From Massariosphaeria phaeospora (Eukaryota > Ascomycota > Dothideomycetes > Pleosporales), in NCBI GenBank assembly GCA_011032825.1, contig JAADJZ010000016.1:1-64000 (forward strand): DNA of 64,000 bases, read 5' to 3'. Within the stretch, counting starts at the first letter, position 1; each line of letters begins with the position of its first letter. Of this stretch, positions 36,077-46,566 are shown piece after piece. The translations under genes and the position numbers were made by a program. The notes under the pieces were generated by a model. It had not been told where the DNA came from, ran no database searches, and was given only the letters and a program-made list of their open reading frames with translations.

Positions 36077-39000
36077 ACGTATTAAATTATTACTTTAGTT
36101 AGACTATTACTTTAGTTAGTTTTTCTTAGCACAACTAACTTATTTTAAAGAATATTAAATTAATTGCTATTAAACAAAGAACCTGCGTACATCGTGCTAG
36201 TTTTAAATTTAAAAGCTTTTTTTGTATTCTTTTAATAGCTTTGAGTATTATATTTTGTATTACTATAGTTTTTACAGTGCTGTAGAGCTAGTTGTACTTT
36301 TTTTTAACTCTTTTTACTACGCGCTTTTTAAATAGCTAAAGTGCTATAGACGCTTTAGCAGCTACTTGCGCTAATTTGTTACTATACTCTATTGTGCTAC
36401 TTGTTTAAATTCGCTTTTGTTTTTGTAATTCTTTTCTTGTTGCTTCTTTAATAGTTTTTTTAAAGCTAGAGATTTAATTGCGCATTAGCTTAACTTAATA
36501 AGCTATTTAGTAGAACCTTTAAACAAGCTAGTTAACTCTATTTTTTAGAAATAATAGAAAAGAACTAAGCTTAGTAGTAATAAGCTTTAATTGCGATTTA
36601 AATTTAAGTATATTAGTTAGAGTTTTTAACTGCTATAGCGTTTTTAGTATAAAAAGTAGTAGTAAAGTACGTAGCTATACTTTAAAGTAATTAAAAACTA
36701 CTTACGCGTTAATAGAAACTAGCTATAAAACTTTAAAAGCTTTTTTGCAGTTTTTTGTTGTAAACACTTTAAAAAACGCGTTTCTAAAAGCTAGCAAAAA
36801 GCTTTTTTTGTTAATATAAAAAACGCGCTAGCGCGCTAAGTTTTAAACGCGTTAAAAGTACTTTAGCTTTAGCAGCAAAAAGCAAACTACATCTAGTAGC
36901 TAAAGAATATAAAATAAACAAGCTAGCATGCAAAGCGTAAAAATCTTGTTTTTAAAACAATAGTTTTTAAAATTCTAAGATTAGTAGCTCTTATAGCCGT
37001 TTAGAATAAGTAGCTAATAACTTTTTACCTAACGTGCTTTTGTATGCGCGTTAAAATGCTTTAACTATTTAAAACTAAAAGCGTTGTTTGTCTAGCTGTT
37101 TTTAAAAACTAAAAGCTTTTAATTGCTAAGTAACGTTATTTACTACTAAGCAGCGCACTTTACTAAAATCGTACTAAGAAATATAGTACACATTACGATT
37201 ATACTGTATTATACAAGATTATACTAAATCAACTAGTATTATTTAGTATTAGAATTACTAGAAGCAACTACTTTATAGGTTTGCGTATTATGCTTTGTTC
37301 TATTGTAGCGTTTACAGCGTCGTTGTCGTAGTGCTGCACCTACTACACTATTACTACTTAACTTCTTCGCAACTATTTTCTACTTACTACTACTTTTTTT
37401 AATAGCTAACTTAGCTCTAGCTTCTATCGTAAGCGTACTTTCTTTTTGAATATACTTTTGTTTACAACTTTTACGCTTAGTTGCAGCTTCAACAGTAGTG
37501 CAAAGCTAGGTAATTTTATTAACTATTAATGCGTATTTGTAAGCTACTACTAACGCGCTTTTTTTAAGCTTTCGCAGCGACTTAACAATAAAAGTTAGTA
37601 ATAAATTAACGCAGAACCTAACTTTACTACGAATAAAAGTAGATTAAGCTTTAAACTTGCGCGCGTTGCTTAGTGTTTGCGACTTCTAAATAGTAAATTG
37701 CTAAAGCAGCTAATTAAGTGTATAAAAACGCATATTAAGCTTTAATATTATAGTATTTAAGTTTTGTAGAACAAGCCTAGCACTTTTAAAAACTTCTTTA
37801 ATGCTTTTTGCTATAAACGTTTTAAAATAAGTAGTTTTAAACGTAGTAAAGAAGTTTAGTTTAGCAATGTAAGTAACAAAGCAACGCGCTAAAACTATAA
37901 TCTTAGTACTGTATGCGCGCTTTAACGGCGAAAAGCAGCTAACGTTAAAAAGCTATAGCAAGTGCAACGAGTGTAAAAGCATATACAAAGTAATTATTTT
38001 ATATTCTATATAGTAATTCTAAAAAGCAAGCGAGTTATAGCTTTCGTAGCTGTTTAATATTAGTAGCTTACTACTTTTTATAGTACGCGACATAGTAAAC
38101 GCGTTAAAGTGCTTTAACTACGCAATTTCAAGTTTATTATTTGTCTAGCTATTTTTACTAATAGTAAGAACCTAGTTGCGAAGTATAGAAACATTTTTGT
38201 ACTACGTAAAAATGTAAACTATGCTAGCGTAGATAATAAAAAGTAAAATTGCTTACTTACTTGCGTAGATGCAACTAATAACAGTAACTTTCTTGCAATT
38301 ACCTAGCTAAACTATTTTAAGTTTTTTACGTTTTTTTAAAGCTATAATAACAAGCTAAAAGCTTATAACGCTTATTATAAAGCTAGATTCGTCGAAGTTG
38401 TAAGTGTTTTTATTTAAAATACTATGCTTTGCTTTTACATTAGCTACAAGCTTAAACTACGCGTTTATAACTTTAAGATTTTTTTGTTTCTTTTTTTAAT
38501 TATTGTAGAATTGAGTTTAACGCGTTTTAAGCTTTTTTTTTTGCTTTATAAACTAGTCTAGCTAGTTGTTGCTAACTAGCTTAAGCTTTTAGTAAATACG
38601 CAAGTTGTTAGCTATATCTCGCAGTAAACTTTTTAATAGTAAAAACTCTTTTGAATCTAGGTTAAGTATACGCTCTACTATCGCGTTTTTTTTTAAGTAG
38701 CGTAAATTTTTTGCAGTTAAACTTACAATCGCGTCGTAAGCGTTGTTTGTAGTTTTAATAGTTAAAAGTTTTTTTAGGCACTAGATAGGCTTGCGCAGCA
38801 GCTTGTTAAGAAAAAAACGCCTTAAATCTCGTAGCTCGAATAGCAATAGTTATTTTAGCTTTATTACTAGTTGATATAGTAGATAGTAGTAGTTGCATTG
38901 TAATAGTACTAGTGCTTTTAGTACGATTTTAGTAGAGTACGCTGCTTGGTAAAGTGCGCTGCTTAGTAGTAAATAACGTTATAAAATTTTCTTTGTACTA

Positions 39001-39773
39001 TGCTAAAATATAAACGCGCTTTTTGTAGATAATAAAAAGTAGAATTGCGTACTCTGCAGCGCAAATGCTTTAGATAACTATTACCTACTTTTAATTGCCT
39101 AGCTAGATTAAATTAGGTTAAATACGTTTTTAAAAGCTTGTAACAACTTTTATAAACTTAATTGCGCTTATTTAAAAGCTAGTTTTATTAAAGTTGTACA
39201 CGTTATTCTTGTAGATACTATACTTAGCTTTAGTATTCTTAACAAGCTTAAACTACGCGCTAATTACTTTAAACTCTTTCTATTGTATTTTCTGCTAATT
39301 CTTTGCTTAATTAAAAGCTATTTTAAGCTTTTTTAAACGCGTTACAAATCTTGTAGCTTATTTTTTGCCTACTAGCTCTCTACTTTGCGTAGCTACTAGT
39401 TTATTTTCTATGTTTTTTACTTTAAACAGCCGAAGTGCAAATTCTTGCAAATTAAAGTTAAAGATATATTAGACAATTGTTTGCTCTTTAGTTGTAGTAA
39501 GCTTTTAGCAGCTGTTGCGTTTATATTAAAAAAATACAATTTTGTTGTATTAATTAGTTAACGTTGTATGTAGTACGTTGAATACTTTAGCAACGCGTTA
39601 AAAGCTTTAAAATTTGTAATTATAATAAATAGAAAGAGCAAGCTCAATTCGGCTTTTTTAGTTAGACGCTATCGTGTTTTGTTGTTGTAACATATTGCGT
39701 TGATAGAGTTGGTAGTGCTCTTGGCAAAAACTAACCGAGGTGATAGTCTAACCGAGGTAATGATTCAATACGT
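36077..39773 (-). mobile_element. Fot1/pogo-like element E7 with E8 nested inside
   Basis: TA at 36075-36076 and 39774-39775 flank TIRs with two 17-bp modules each. The left TIR is heavily C-to-T mutated, while the right TIR (about 39715-39773) is almost unmutated. Removing E8 and one TA leaves 1848 bp of continuous Fot1-like sequence, which confirms the nesting. It forms the right edge of the AT-rich block. Confidence 0.85.
37133..38979 (-). mobile_element. Fot1/pogo-like element E8 (1847 bp) inserted in E7
   Basis: The inverted ends ACGTTATTTACTACTAAGC / GCTTAGTAGTAAATAACGT are flanked by TA at 37131-37132 and 38980-38981. The left end has one 17-bp module (AAGCAGCGCACTTTACT) and the right end has two. 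The transposase orientation is minus. No open frame remains. Confidence 0.85.
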
Positions 39774-39775
39774 TA

Positions 39776-41234
39776 GAGATGTAGGTACTAGGTAGAAAGT
39801 AGAGCAATAGGCAGCTGCAACGCTACATTAGATGTTATAGGCGCGTGTCGAAGAGAAATCACGACGCCCTGTTTGAACTGTAAAGGTCGCGTTCTTTTTC
39901 ACAGTCTTGCCTCGCATGATAGTTAACGGAGCGCTGTCTAAACTCTCTTTAATTATTCTAGCTTTTTCGTCATGTCTCGAGCATCGGCAGAGCGTGCGAC
40001 CAGAAAACGGCAGACCAACGTCGTCCGCGGCGCCTACAGAGGTGATGGCAAAAAAGCAGAATCGCTCGTGGGCAACCTGAAGTGAAAGGAACTGCTATAC
40101 GTGGTCATTGAATAGAGGGGAGGTGGGTTCGTTCGGGTAGCCCACAGTGCGCCGCAGAATTTCGCCTAAAACTGTCGAAATGGAGCGCTCGCGAGGTGAG
40201 AGAGCACCGCGGACGGGGACTCGCTTTGCAGCTTGCGAGCTTGATGAGACTCGAGCTGCCGTTCTTCTGAGCGTAGGAGGTATTTTCTGGAGGACGAGTT
40301 TTAGCGACCGTTTGCACGCGACAGCCCGAGAGCAGACTCTGATCGTGAGGGCCCAAGCACAGCGGCGACAGCCGTCACATTGAGGGCGCGAGCAGAGACG
40401 TACGTAGTCTAACGGTAATGGAACAGGATGAGCAGCATGGAGCGTCTTCCAAGCTGAGAGCAGCAAGGCGAAACTATGAGAGCAGTAAGGCGCAATGATC
40501 AGAGCAGGACGGCGCCACGATCAAAGCAGGAAGGCGAAACTTCTTCTTCAACCTACCGCGCGTACGCAATAGAGTCAATGAAAAATTTTAAGTGCCAAAA
40601 CGGCAAGCCAGCAAAAATTGCCCCAGTGAAGCCCCCGAAGGAGATTCAAACCAAGACCACTCCGCGCTGTGCAATGCAGGTGATCTCAGTTAACCAGCTG
40701 CAGACTTGATCGCAGAGGTTCCAAGAAGGTAAGTATGATTTTCAGAGAAGGGGCGGGGGAGCAGCGGGCTTATATAGGCAGGTACGACCGGTCCGTGCCT
40801 TCCTCACGTGCTGCGGCCGCCGGTCGCGCCTGCCTGCTCCGGGTTTCTGCCGGCCGCCACCGCTCTGCACGTGCTCGTTAAAGCGGTTCTGCCACGCTCT
40901 GCCGCCCTGGCTCCACTGAAAGGAGACCCCGCGCGGCTGATCATTGGTTGGAGGGCAGACGCTCGGATACCTAGCTCCGCTTTTCGCAGCCCGCTCAAGG
41001 CAACTGCGATCCTGCGGACATCACGTGGGCGGGCGGTTGCGGACCTTGGCAGTGTCTTTCATCATGCAGCTGCGCGCTGGTGCTTGAGCCTCCATTGTCG
41101 ATTGTCTGTCTGCGAGGACCACCGACGCCGCTCAACTTTATCTGCCAACAACGCCAGGGCCAGAACTCCACGCTGCTCAGGTCTACCCGCCTAATCCCCA
41201 GCCACAGGATACATAGCCCTACCTCGCGCCCGCC
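39776..41234. other. Spacer between the transposon block and TFG2
   Basis: About 1.46 kb of normal GC content. It holds short open frames without recognisable domains (for example 40095-40466 minus and 40476-40709 plus), a four-unit 22-bp repeat at 40459-40546, and a TATA-like TTATATAGG at about 40770. The right part probably holds the TFG2 promoter and leader. Confidence 0.45.
40459..40546 (+). repeat. Four imperfect 22-bp tandem units
   Basis: Four consecutive 22-bp units begin AGCAG and contain a GGCG core at a constant position. The third and fourth are more diverged. No function is apparent. Confidence 0.7.
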
Positions 41235-42326
41235 ATGAACGGCATCAAGCCCGACCCCGACGTCAAGATGGAGGCGGACGGCAGCACGCCCTCGGGCAGC
41301 GGCTACATGGACGACGAGTTCTACGAAGACACGGGCGAGCTGGCGCTCCCGTCCAAAGGCGTGCCCAAGGACATCTGGCTGACGCGCATCCCGGACTGGC
41401 TCTACCAGGCGGTGTCGAAGTGGGACGACCTGGCAGACGGCGGCAGCGACAACGACGAGATCCAGATCGGAGAGATCCTCGCCTTCCGCGACGAAGCGCG
41501 ACAAGGCGTGAGCAAGACGCATCCCATGCGCGTCTTCCTGAGCGACCGATGGCGGGACAAAGCCCAGCTGCCCAGCGCGTTCGAGCTCACCATGGCCCCG
41601 TCAAAGGATGACGTCCTGGGCAACACGTACGTCTTCACCGAGAAAGACCTGCCCGGGTACAAGCCGACGGGATTCGCCGGATACGGTGGCTACGGTGGCT
41701 ACGGCTTCAACAGGGGCGGCGCAGGGAGCAGCTTCGGCGGCACGCAGGACCCCAAAGCGCGCATCCAGAAGCGCGGCAAGTACAAGAAGGCGATCCCCAA
41801 GCAGACTGCGCTCCTCGGCTCCGCCTCGCGCTCCTACAACGCGAACCCGCTGCCGACCAAAGAATTCGTGGCCTTCAGCAAAGCGCGCACTAAAGTGGCC
41901 ATCCAAGGCAACAACAGCCGCACCAACATCGTCGACAACCTCAACGCGCACAACGCGGGCGAGAGCGCGCAGAAGATGTTCAAGGCCTTCATCAAGCCCG
42001 CCTCGGCCCCGAAGTCGCAGCTCAATAAGGCGGCCCGCATCCCGCGCAACGACCTCATCGACATGCTGCACAAGTGCTTCGACCGCTACAAGTACTGGCC
42101 CATGCGCACCCTCAAGCTCGAGACGCGTCAGCCCGAGGCCTACCTCAAAGAGATCCTGCACGAAATCGCCCAGCTCGTCAATACAGGGCCCTTTGCCAGC
42201 TGCTACATGCGCCAGAACATGTATGCTAACGAGCGCAAGGAGAAGGACCAGGTCGCTGACCGGCCGCCTGGGGCTGACGATGAGGGCAAGGATTCAGTTG
42301 ACGAGGAGATGGAAGACGTGGTTTGA
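41235..42326 (+). CDS. TFG2: TFIIF beta subunit (RAP30/Tfg2)
   Basis: A single exon of 363 residues. TFIIF binds RNA polymerase II and helps build the preinitiation complex in the nucleus. The N-terminal part (about 35-150) has the family opening KDIWLTRIPDWLYQAV and the dimerisation fold. A Gly/Tyr-rich insert (GYGGYGGYGF) follows at about 150-170. The C-terminal winged helix (about 272-335) contains RNDLIDMLHKCFDRYKYW and the helix ending PFASCYMR. A short acidic tail ends the protein. The start has a good context (CCGCCATGAAC) and matches the expected N-terminus. It converges with RAD17. Confidence 0.95.
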   Translation: MNGIKPDPDVKMEADGSTPSGSGYMDDEFYEDTGELALPSKGVPKDIWLTRIPDWLYQAVSKWDDLADGGSDNDEIQIGEILAFRDEARQGVSKTHPMRVFLSDRWRDKAQLPSAFELTMAPSKDDVLGNTYVFTEKDLPGYKPTGFAGYGGYGGYGFNRGGAGSSFGGTQDPKARIQKRGKYKKAIPKQTALLGSASRSYNANPLPTKEFVAFSKARTKVAIQGNNSRTNIVDNLNAHNAGESAQKMFKAFIKPASAPKSQLNKAARIPRNDLIDMLHKCFDRYKYWPMRTLKLETRQPEAYLKEILHEIAQLVNTGPFASCYMRQNMYANERKEKDQVADRPPGADDEGKDSVDEEMEDVV

Positions 42327-42884
42327 GGGGGGCGTCTTGTACGTTTTCCCGTCAACCTACTGCATACTGTATGGCGTTTTGGGGGGTTCCGTGTAATACA
42401 GCCTATTCCAAACGCTGCTAGGCTTTTCCGTGGTCAAAATTTCCATGTTTCTGCGGGCATTGGGCAAGCGAGGCGTTAGGTGGGCTCTATCTCGGAAAAC
42501 ATTGTCTTCTGATCTCTTTCTTCCATTGTCGAGGGCCTATTTCGAATCTGAGATTGCTGCAGCGAGGAGGGAACTCCCTTTTTCGAACGTGTGTTCTTAG
42601 ACTTGATAGTTCGTTCGCACCAATGATACAGTGTCATTCTTGGTCTGTAGATGGTAAAGGCCATTTGACTAAATATGTACATTCTGCGTTGTCTATAACC
42701 ACGTTGAACATACAACCATGCTAAAGCACCGAGCCGCCGGTCGAAGCCCCATAAATATACGCGATTGCGCTGTTGCCAAAATACATATCCTTCCGAGCCA
42801 TTTATTCCCGTACGCCGTTCCCTGCAGCCAGAACCACAACACCATGCAAATGATACACATCTATCTATACGAACTCAAATAGCG
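42327..42884. other. Convergent spacer TFG2 / RAD17
   Basis: 558 bp between the two stop codons. It should hold the 3' UTRs of both genes; I see no other feature. Confidence 0.6.
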
Positions 42885-45521
42885 CTAATCCTCAATATCA
42901 TCGTCACTCAGCACGAGATGTCCACCACCCGTGTCAACAGCACCCGCCAAAGCCGACTCCACCTCTCTATCTTTATCCTCGATGCGATTCTTCCGCCTCT
43001 TCTTTGGAGTCCCTGACTCGGGTTTGTCGGTGCTCCATTGCTCTAGTTCTCCGGGCTCCTGGTTGTCGCCCTCTAGATCGTCTTCTGGCGATCCCGGAAT
43101 AGCTTTCCCGCTGAAGGAGGTCAGTTTTTGTATGTCGCGGATAGCAGCGGCAGTCGCTGGTGATCGCATCGAGGGTTTGCGGAGGATGGTCGGGAAGTAC
43201 GGAAGGCGTTCGAGGAGCATCTCGTAGCGTGCTGATCCTCCGCTGCCGACGAGGACTGGGGGAGGCGCATCTTCTGCGGTCGTTCCAGTTGATTGGGTTG
43301 AAGGTGGATTAGTCGTCTTGGAGAAAACGGCCGTCTTTCTCCAGGTGTCCACGCCGCCTGTTGACGGAATGCCAGCTTTCGATATGTCAATGCCGGGGCT
43401 GAGCAGCTCTCCTCGCTGAGCCCGCGCTATCCACATCTCAAGCAGCCCGCCAAGCTCCTCTTGCTGGCGCCATAATCGCAGCGATGCCGGATAGTACATA
43501 ACGAAGGCGCTTCCTTTGGACGCGCCTGGCCCTTTTGCTTTGGCGCCCATGATACCTGGCGGAGGAGCAATTCGCTTCACGGGATGCGGCAAGTTGTAGA
43601 GTATTCCACGAACGCTGGTCTCGAAGCTCATCTCGTCCTGCCGCAGGGTATCTGTACTTGTTCCTTGAAAGCTGCGTCTCGCAAAATCACTGTAACCAAA
43701 TCGATCGGGTGAGAGGAGATCTGCATCAGATAAAGAGTCTATGCAGCCTCCAATCGCGTCCATCGTCTCCTCAATATCTCCTCCCTCGCACGACAGCACG
43801 TAATTCTCGTGTAGTGCGGCGATAAACGTCGACGTATCAGTTCCGATCTCGTCAATGAGGGAGTCGACTCGGACTTCGGATATCTTTGGCCGCCGACGTT
43901 CTGGAAAGCAGTGAGGCGGCTGTGGGACTGGGACTCCGTGGGGATCCTCCAGTAGCCGCTTGTTATAGACGACCCTACCCACAGCATGGAAGATTCCAAG
44001 GGTACTCTCTCGTTGCGTCACCAATTCCAGTGATTCTTGCTCCATTTTTGTAAGCGGAGTGTCTTTCGGGCCTTTCTTCTTCGTGAAGTTGACCTTACCA
44101 CCCCATCCCTCGTCTTCTTCGCCTCTGACACACAGAAACTCTAATGACGAGATAGCACTCCGGATGTCACCCAATTCAGTAAGCTGCATTATGACCTGAG
44201 GGCCCACAGTCTTCTTCCGCCCGGATTTTCGTGCTTCTTTCAACACGATGAGTTCCAAGGCTTTGGACATGAATGTTGGGGCGATCGGGTTGAATTCAAT
44301 AACAGAGACCCCGGGATGTGCCAAGATCTCAGCGCCGAGGAGCCGATGAGCAGTGAAACTATCGGCGGCGGCAGTGTTTGTAGAAAGAAGAGTCTCGGAG
44401 ATGATCATAACGATTGGGGTGACTTGTTGTTCCGCACTGGCATTGGCAGAGAAGAATGCGGTAGCAGAGGGTGTGTTCGCGGCGAGATAGGTGAGGACTG
44501 CAGTTCGAAAAGACTGTACGGCCGAGGACGCACGTGCAAATGTATTTGGAAACTCCTCTACTAGAATCAGCTGTTTGTGCCTACTACTTCTGGTACTAGG
44601 CGGAGCTTGAAGTTGCGAGCTCTGGGCTGGTACGTCGAATGTAAGGCTCCCGAAAGTGCCAGTCCGGCCAACGAAGTCATGGAATTGAGCAGTGACAGAG
44701 GCGAAGCCATCGGTGGAAGAGGTCGATCTCGTGGGGTTCTTCCACTCGTGCATATCCAATCCCAGATCCTGAGAGAGGAGGCGCATGGTCGCGGTCTTCC
44801 CACTTCCCGCGGGACCCTTGAGGAGCAGTAGTCTTTTGCGCTCCTTGCCATTGAAGACGTCCAACAGCCAGGACCGAACATCTGAAACCTTCTTCTTATG
44901 CACCGCCAGCTCGTCCAGGGAGACGGGACCGAACTGCTCGTTCCATGGCCGCCCGTCCGGCTTGTCCAGCGGCAATGTCTGCGACGGCGGAGGCGTGCTA
45001 CGGGCTCCAGTCGTCGCGCGGAGGAACCTCTGACTGCCTTTTGCTGACCCGTCCGCGTCGCCCGCCAATGGCTCCTTGCCTTTCCTGCGCACAGCTAGGG
45101 CAGTCGGGCGTCGGGTGCGATATTCATCATCCTCGGAGGAATCGAGGATGTCATCGATGTCCAGAAGCGGTGTACCGGACGCGGGTTTCTCGGGGCTGGG
45201 AGTCGGCTGGGCTGTCTGAGGGCGAGGAACATGCTTGAAGAAAGTGGTGATCGGCTTGTAGACGGACTTGGGCTTCGCCGGCGATTTGCCTGGAGATTTC
45301 TGCGACGACAGCGTGGGCAATGGCTTAGGTTTGGGAGAGGCCGCACGCCGGGTGCGGAACCGCGATGCCTTCGAGTCTCCGGCCGCCCCGTTGTTTGGGG
45401 CGCTGGTTAGTGCAGGCGGGGCCCTCTTCGACCGCTTGGGAGGCGGTGAGTGCTGCTCGTCATCGTCGGAGTCGGAGGAGAGCACGACGGGTTTCTTGCG
45501 GGCTGCCCGCGGCTTGGCCAT
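42885..45521 (-). CDS. RAD17: Rad17 checkpoint clamp loader
   Basis: A single exon of 878 residues. With RFC2-5, Rad17 (Rad24 in budding yeast) loads the 9-1-1 clamp at damaged DNA and so activates the checkpoint kinase. A basic, Ser-rich disordered N-terminus holds a PIP-box-like ITTFFKH (about 91-97). Then comes the Rad17 signature PWNEQFGPVSLDELAVHKKK (about 192-211) and Walker A GPAGSGKT (about 236-243). Next is a AAA+ core with LILVEEFPN, where VEEFPN is the Walker B position of the family. The C-terminal half is helical, ending in a basic patch (KKRRKNR) and an acidic tail. Length and domain order are normal. It faces away from the large coiled-coil gene across a ~1-kb spacer. Confidence 0.95.
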   Translation of the reverse strand: MAKPRAARKKPVVLSSDSDDDEQHSPPPKRSKRAPPALTSAPNNGAAGDSKASRFRTRRAASPKPKPLPTLSSQKSPGKSPAKPKSVYKPITTFFKHVPRPQTAQPTPSPEKPASGTPLLDIDDILDSSEDDEYRTRRPTALAVRRKGKEPLAGDADGSAKGSQRFLRATTGARSTPPPSQTLPLDKPDGRPWNEQFGPVSLDELAVHKKKVSDVRSWLLDVFNGKERKRLLLLKGPAGSGKTATMRLLSQDLGLDMHEWKNPTRSTSSTDGFASVTAQFHDFVGRTGTFGSLTFDVPAQSSQLQAPPSTRSSRHKQLILVEEFPNTFARASSAVQSFRTAVLTYLAANTPSATAFFSANASAEQQVTPIVMIISETLLSTNTAAADSFTAHRLLGAEILAHPGVSVIEFNPIAPTFMSKALELIVLKEARKSGRKKTVGPQVIMQLTELGDIRSAISSLEFLCVRGEEDEGWGGKVNFTKKKGPKDTPLTKMEQESLELVTQRESTLGIFHAVGRVVYNKRLLEDPHGVPVPQPPHCFPERRRPKISEVRVDSLIDEIGTDTSTFIAALHENYVLSCEGGDIEETMDAIGGCIDSLSDADLLSPDRFGYSDFARRSFQGTSTDTLRQDEMSFETSVRGILYNLPHPVKRIAPPPGIMGAKAKGPGASKGSAFVMYYPASLRLWRQQEELGGLLEMWIARAQRGELLSPGIDISKAGIPSTGGVDTWRKTAVFSKTTNPPSTQSTGTTAEDAPPPVLVGSGGSARYEMLLERLPYFPTILRKPSMRSPATAAAIRDIQKLTSFSGKAIPGSPEDDLEGDNQEPGELEQWSTDKPESGTPKKRRKNRIEDKDREVESALAGAVDTGGGHLVLSDDDIED

Positions 45522-46566
45522 GCCGCCGCGACTGTGCAGGCCGTCCGAGGCAAAGGGGCATGTCGAGCCCCGCGAGCCAGAGGGAGGAGCGAGCGTGGGC
45601 GTGGAGCGCGTTGGCGCGTTGTTTGTGCAGCCGTCGTGTCGAGCGCAGCCTTGGCGGGCAGTGGCGATGCGACGTGGGACGGGACGTGACGATGGACGCG
45701 TGCACCACGTGACCTCTCAAGGCCGACCTCAAGGTCGTCGCCGGCCGCGACGTGATGCAGGGGGAACCGTGCCCACCACTGCCAGCACATCGCACATCAG
45801 ACACCACACCGCACCGTCTCGCCCGTCTCGCCCGTCTCGCCCGCTTCACCGTGTCTCTCCCTCGACCAGACGCTGTGTGCGGCATCCCGCGCATCCCGGC
45901 CCTCTGTGCGCGAGGCTGCTGCATGCTCGAATATGCGGCTGCCGGGCCCGCTTCCTCATGGCTGACGTCGCACCAAACGGATGACTCCACGCATACGCAC
46001 CAAGTACCACTTGCATGGGGGCCTGATGGCCAGGTCGAGCATCCTCGAAATGCGCCCAACGGTTTGCTGCTCTGTTCCTCACTTCAGTCATAATAAGCCC
46101 ATCCGTCCCGTCTCCAACCTCTCCCTTCAGTCGTGTCCGTCTGCTGGTCCATTGCCACGCACAATCGTGGCTCAATGACCGCACAGTGAAGCGGATACTG
46201 CTTCTCGGTGTGATCCACGTGCGCACTCCAGCTGCATCTGGAAGCCGCAGGCGTTTCAATTGGGGCGCATAGATTAGTCTGCTCAATCTGAAGTGCCAAC
46301 TCAGTTCCTTGCCGCCGGCTTATTGGCCAGCTCACCAATTCGTGTCTGCCTATGCACGGTTTTCAAATATTCTCTGTGCAGCAAACCGTATATAGCCCCG
46401 AACACGCTTGTTTGGCTCTTGCGACATGTTTCCCTATTGACGTGCCACGCAACCTTTGCCCCGTCTCAGCGATACCCCAATCCATTGTGCGAGGCAAACA
46501 TTCTTGAAGAGCAAGCTCTCGGTGGTCCTCTGACCCATTATAAGCAGAGAGCACCGCCATTCCAAG
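45522..46566. other. Divergent promoter region RAD17 / coiled-coil gene
   Basis: 1045 bp between divergent ATGs. Several open frames are present on both strands but lack recognisable domains. A triple GTCTCGCCC direct repeat lies near 45815-45842. A TATA-like run TATATAG lies near 46390, upstream of the plus-strand gene. Confidence 0.5.

Noticed and set aside
6807..39773. A whole Starship element with FPGS and the AT-rich block as cargo
   Set aside because: No matching terminal repeats or target duplication were seen, and the downstream content is a core gene and old nested transposons, not typical cargo.
40095..40709. Small frames upstream of TFG2
   Set aside because: Arg/Ser/Pro-rich composition without domains; probably promoter sequence.
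41601..42161. Minus-strand open frame of 186 codons
   Set aside because: Antisense shadow of the GC-rich TFG2 coding sequence.
45268..46286. Several overlapping open frames on both strands
   Set aside because: They are GC-rich frames over the RAD17 5' end and its promoter, with no domain and no splice pattern.
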